In this document: one piece after another, positions 5,855 through 6,352 of the stretch
Layout: each line of letters begins with the position of its first letter
Position numbering within the stretch: position 1 is the first letter of the stretch
Origin: Gammaproteobacteria bacterium
GTDB lineage: Bacteria > Pseudomonadota > Gammaproteobacteria > Steroidobacterales > Steroidobacteraceae
Reading direction: 5' to 3'
DNA length: 6,352 nt
Assembly: GCA_027451085.1 (NCBI GenBank)
Contig: DAIDKA010000006.1
Coordinates: 1-6,352, forward strand
Program-made: the position numbers and the translations under genes
Notes under the pieces: generated by a model
The model's input: the letters and a program-made list of their open reading frames with translations, nothing else
Told to the model about the DNA's origin: nothing
Databases searched by the model: none

Positions 5855-5918
5855 GCCGGGCTGCGGCCCAAGCCAGCCGCTGCGTCCGATCCGGCAGGAC
5901 TGTTGGTTTGCACGGCAG

Positions 5919-6352
5919 TCAGACTTCATGCATTGCGCTGGCCGGGTCGCCCAAGTCCGCGACGACACACCGGCCGCGGCCGGCGGCCTTTGCCTCGTAC
6001 ACCCTCGCGTCCGCCCGGGCCAGCAGGTTCTTCCAGCCCCCCGCCTGGTCGGCGTTACAGGCAACACCCACGCTCGCCCCGATCCGCAGAACCTTGCCCT
6101 CGACGGCAAATGGCGTCAAGGCTGCCTCTATCACCTTGTCCGCCACCGTTCTGGCATGCGCGGGTTCGCGCACGCCATGCAGCGCGATACCGAACTCGTC
6201 TCCACCCAGTCGCGCCACCGCATCCGTCGGCCGGACGATAGATCGCAGACGGGCACCGAACTGGCGCAGCACCTCATCACCGGCTGCATGGCCATGGCTG
6301 TCATTGATGGGTTTGAAGTGGTCGAGATCCACATAGAGCACGGCAAGCGTGG
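5919..6352 (-). CDS. Diguanylate cyclase (GGDEF domain), C-terminal part, truncated by window end
   Basis: The frame enters from the right edge and reads TLAVLYVDLDHFKPINDSHG, the start of a GGDEF domain. The active site is intact as RLGGDEFGIAL, and RPTD five residues before GGDEF is a complete RxxD inhibitory site. The enzyme should therefore make cyclic di-GMP from two GTP and be product-inhibited. The metal-binding Asp in VDLDHF and the FKPIND helix are also present. A typical GGDEF ending (LLARADARVYEAKAAGRGRC) is followed by about 18 extra residues and a TGA at 5919-5921. Any sensor or membrane domain would be N-terminal and lies outside the window, so the input signal is unknown. The GTG at 6341 is an internal Val codon, not the start. 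It converges on ydfG with a 64-bp gap. Confidence 0.93.
   Translation of the reverse strand, partial: TLAVLYVDLDHFKPINDSHGHAAGDEVLRQFGARLRSIVRPTDAVARLGGDEFGIALHGVREPAHARTVADKVIEAALTPFAVEGKVLRIGASVGVACNADQAGGWKNLLARADARVYEAKAAGRGRCVVADLGDPASAMHEV

Noticed and set aside
5855..5918. Terminator between ydfG and the GGDEF gene
   Set aside because: Short GC-rich inverted repeats exist (for example GCGGC...GCCGC), but there is no T run on either strand, so I do not call one.

Overview
The window is GC-rich, tightly packed bacterial DNA, most likely from a gammaproteobacterium. The evidence is a YdfG-type dehydrogenase that matches the enterobacterial enzyme almost motif for motif, a membrane-anchored cytochrome c5, and a ComM/YifB gene. 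The lineage is inferred from protein families only, and no rRNA or tRNA is visible. Every gene whose end is in the window uses TGA as its final stop; the single TAG in a coding frame lies inside uppS.

Left edge (1-706): bases 1-138 are AT-richer and look like one end of an IS21-type insertion sequence. Three related 17-bp direct repeats sit about two helical turns apart, and the element appears to end in CA at 138. Directly after it, comM resumes in mid-gene, so comM is cut and only its C-terminal third (139-706) remains.

Middle (728-5041, all minus strand): in transcription order these are a secreted M1 metallopeptidase, a cytochrome c5, a six-helix membrane protein, a winged-helix regulator and a cis-prenyltransferase (uppS). 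The first two overlap by 4 bp (ATGA), as do the third and fourth, so each pair is probably translationally coupled. The gaps are short enough that all five could share transcripts. A perfect 12-bp palindrome and a candidate promoter lie between the regulator and uppS. The uppS frame is interrupted by an amber codon at 776-778. The conserved UppS C-terminus, including the catalytic RxG motif, continues in the same frame to a TGA at 728-730.

Right edge (5102-6352): ydfG is on the plus strand, divergent from the peptidase with 60 bp between them. It is followed by the C-terminal part of a minus-strand GGDEF diguanylate cyclase that runs out of the window.

There is no phage module, CRISPR array or defence system. 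The main points of interest are the amber-interrupted cis-prenyltransferase, the IS-broken comM beside it, and the operator-like palindrome upstream of uppS. No stretch longer than 300 bp lacks a gene.
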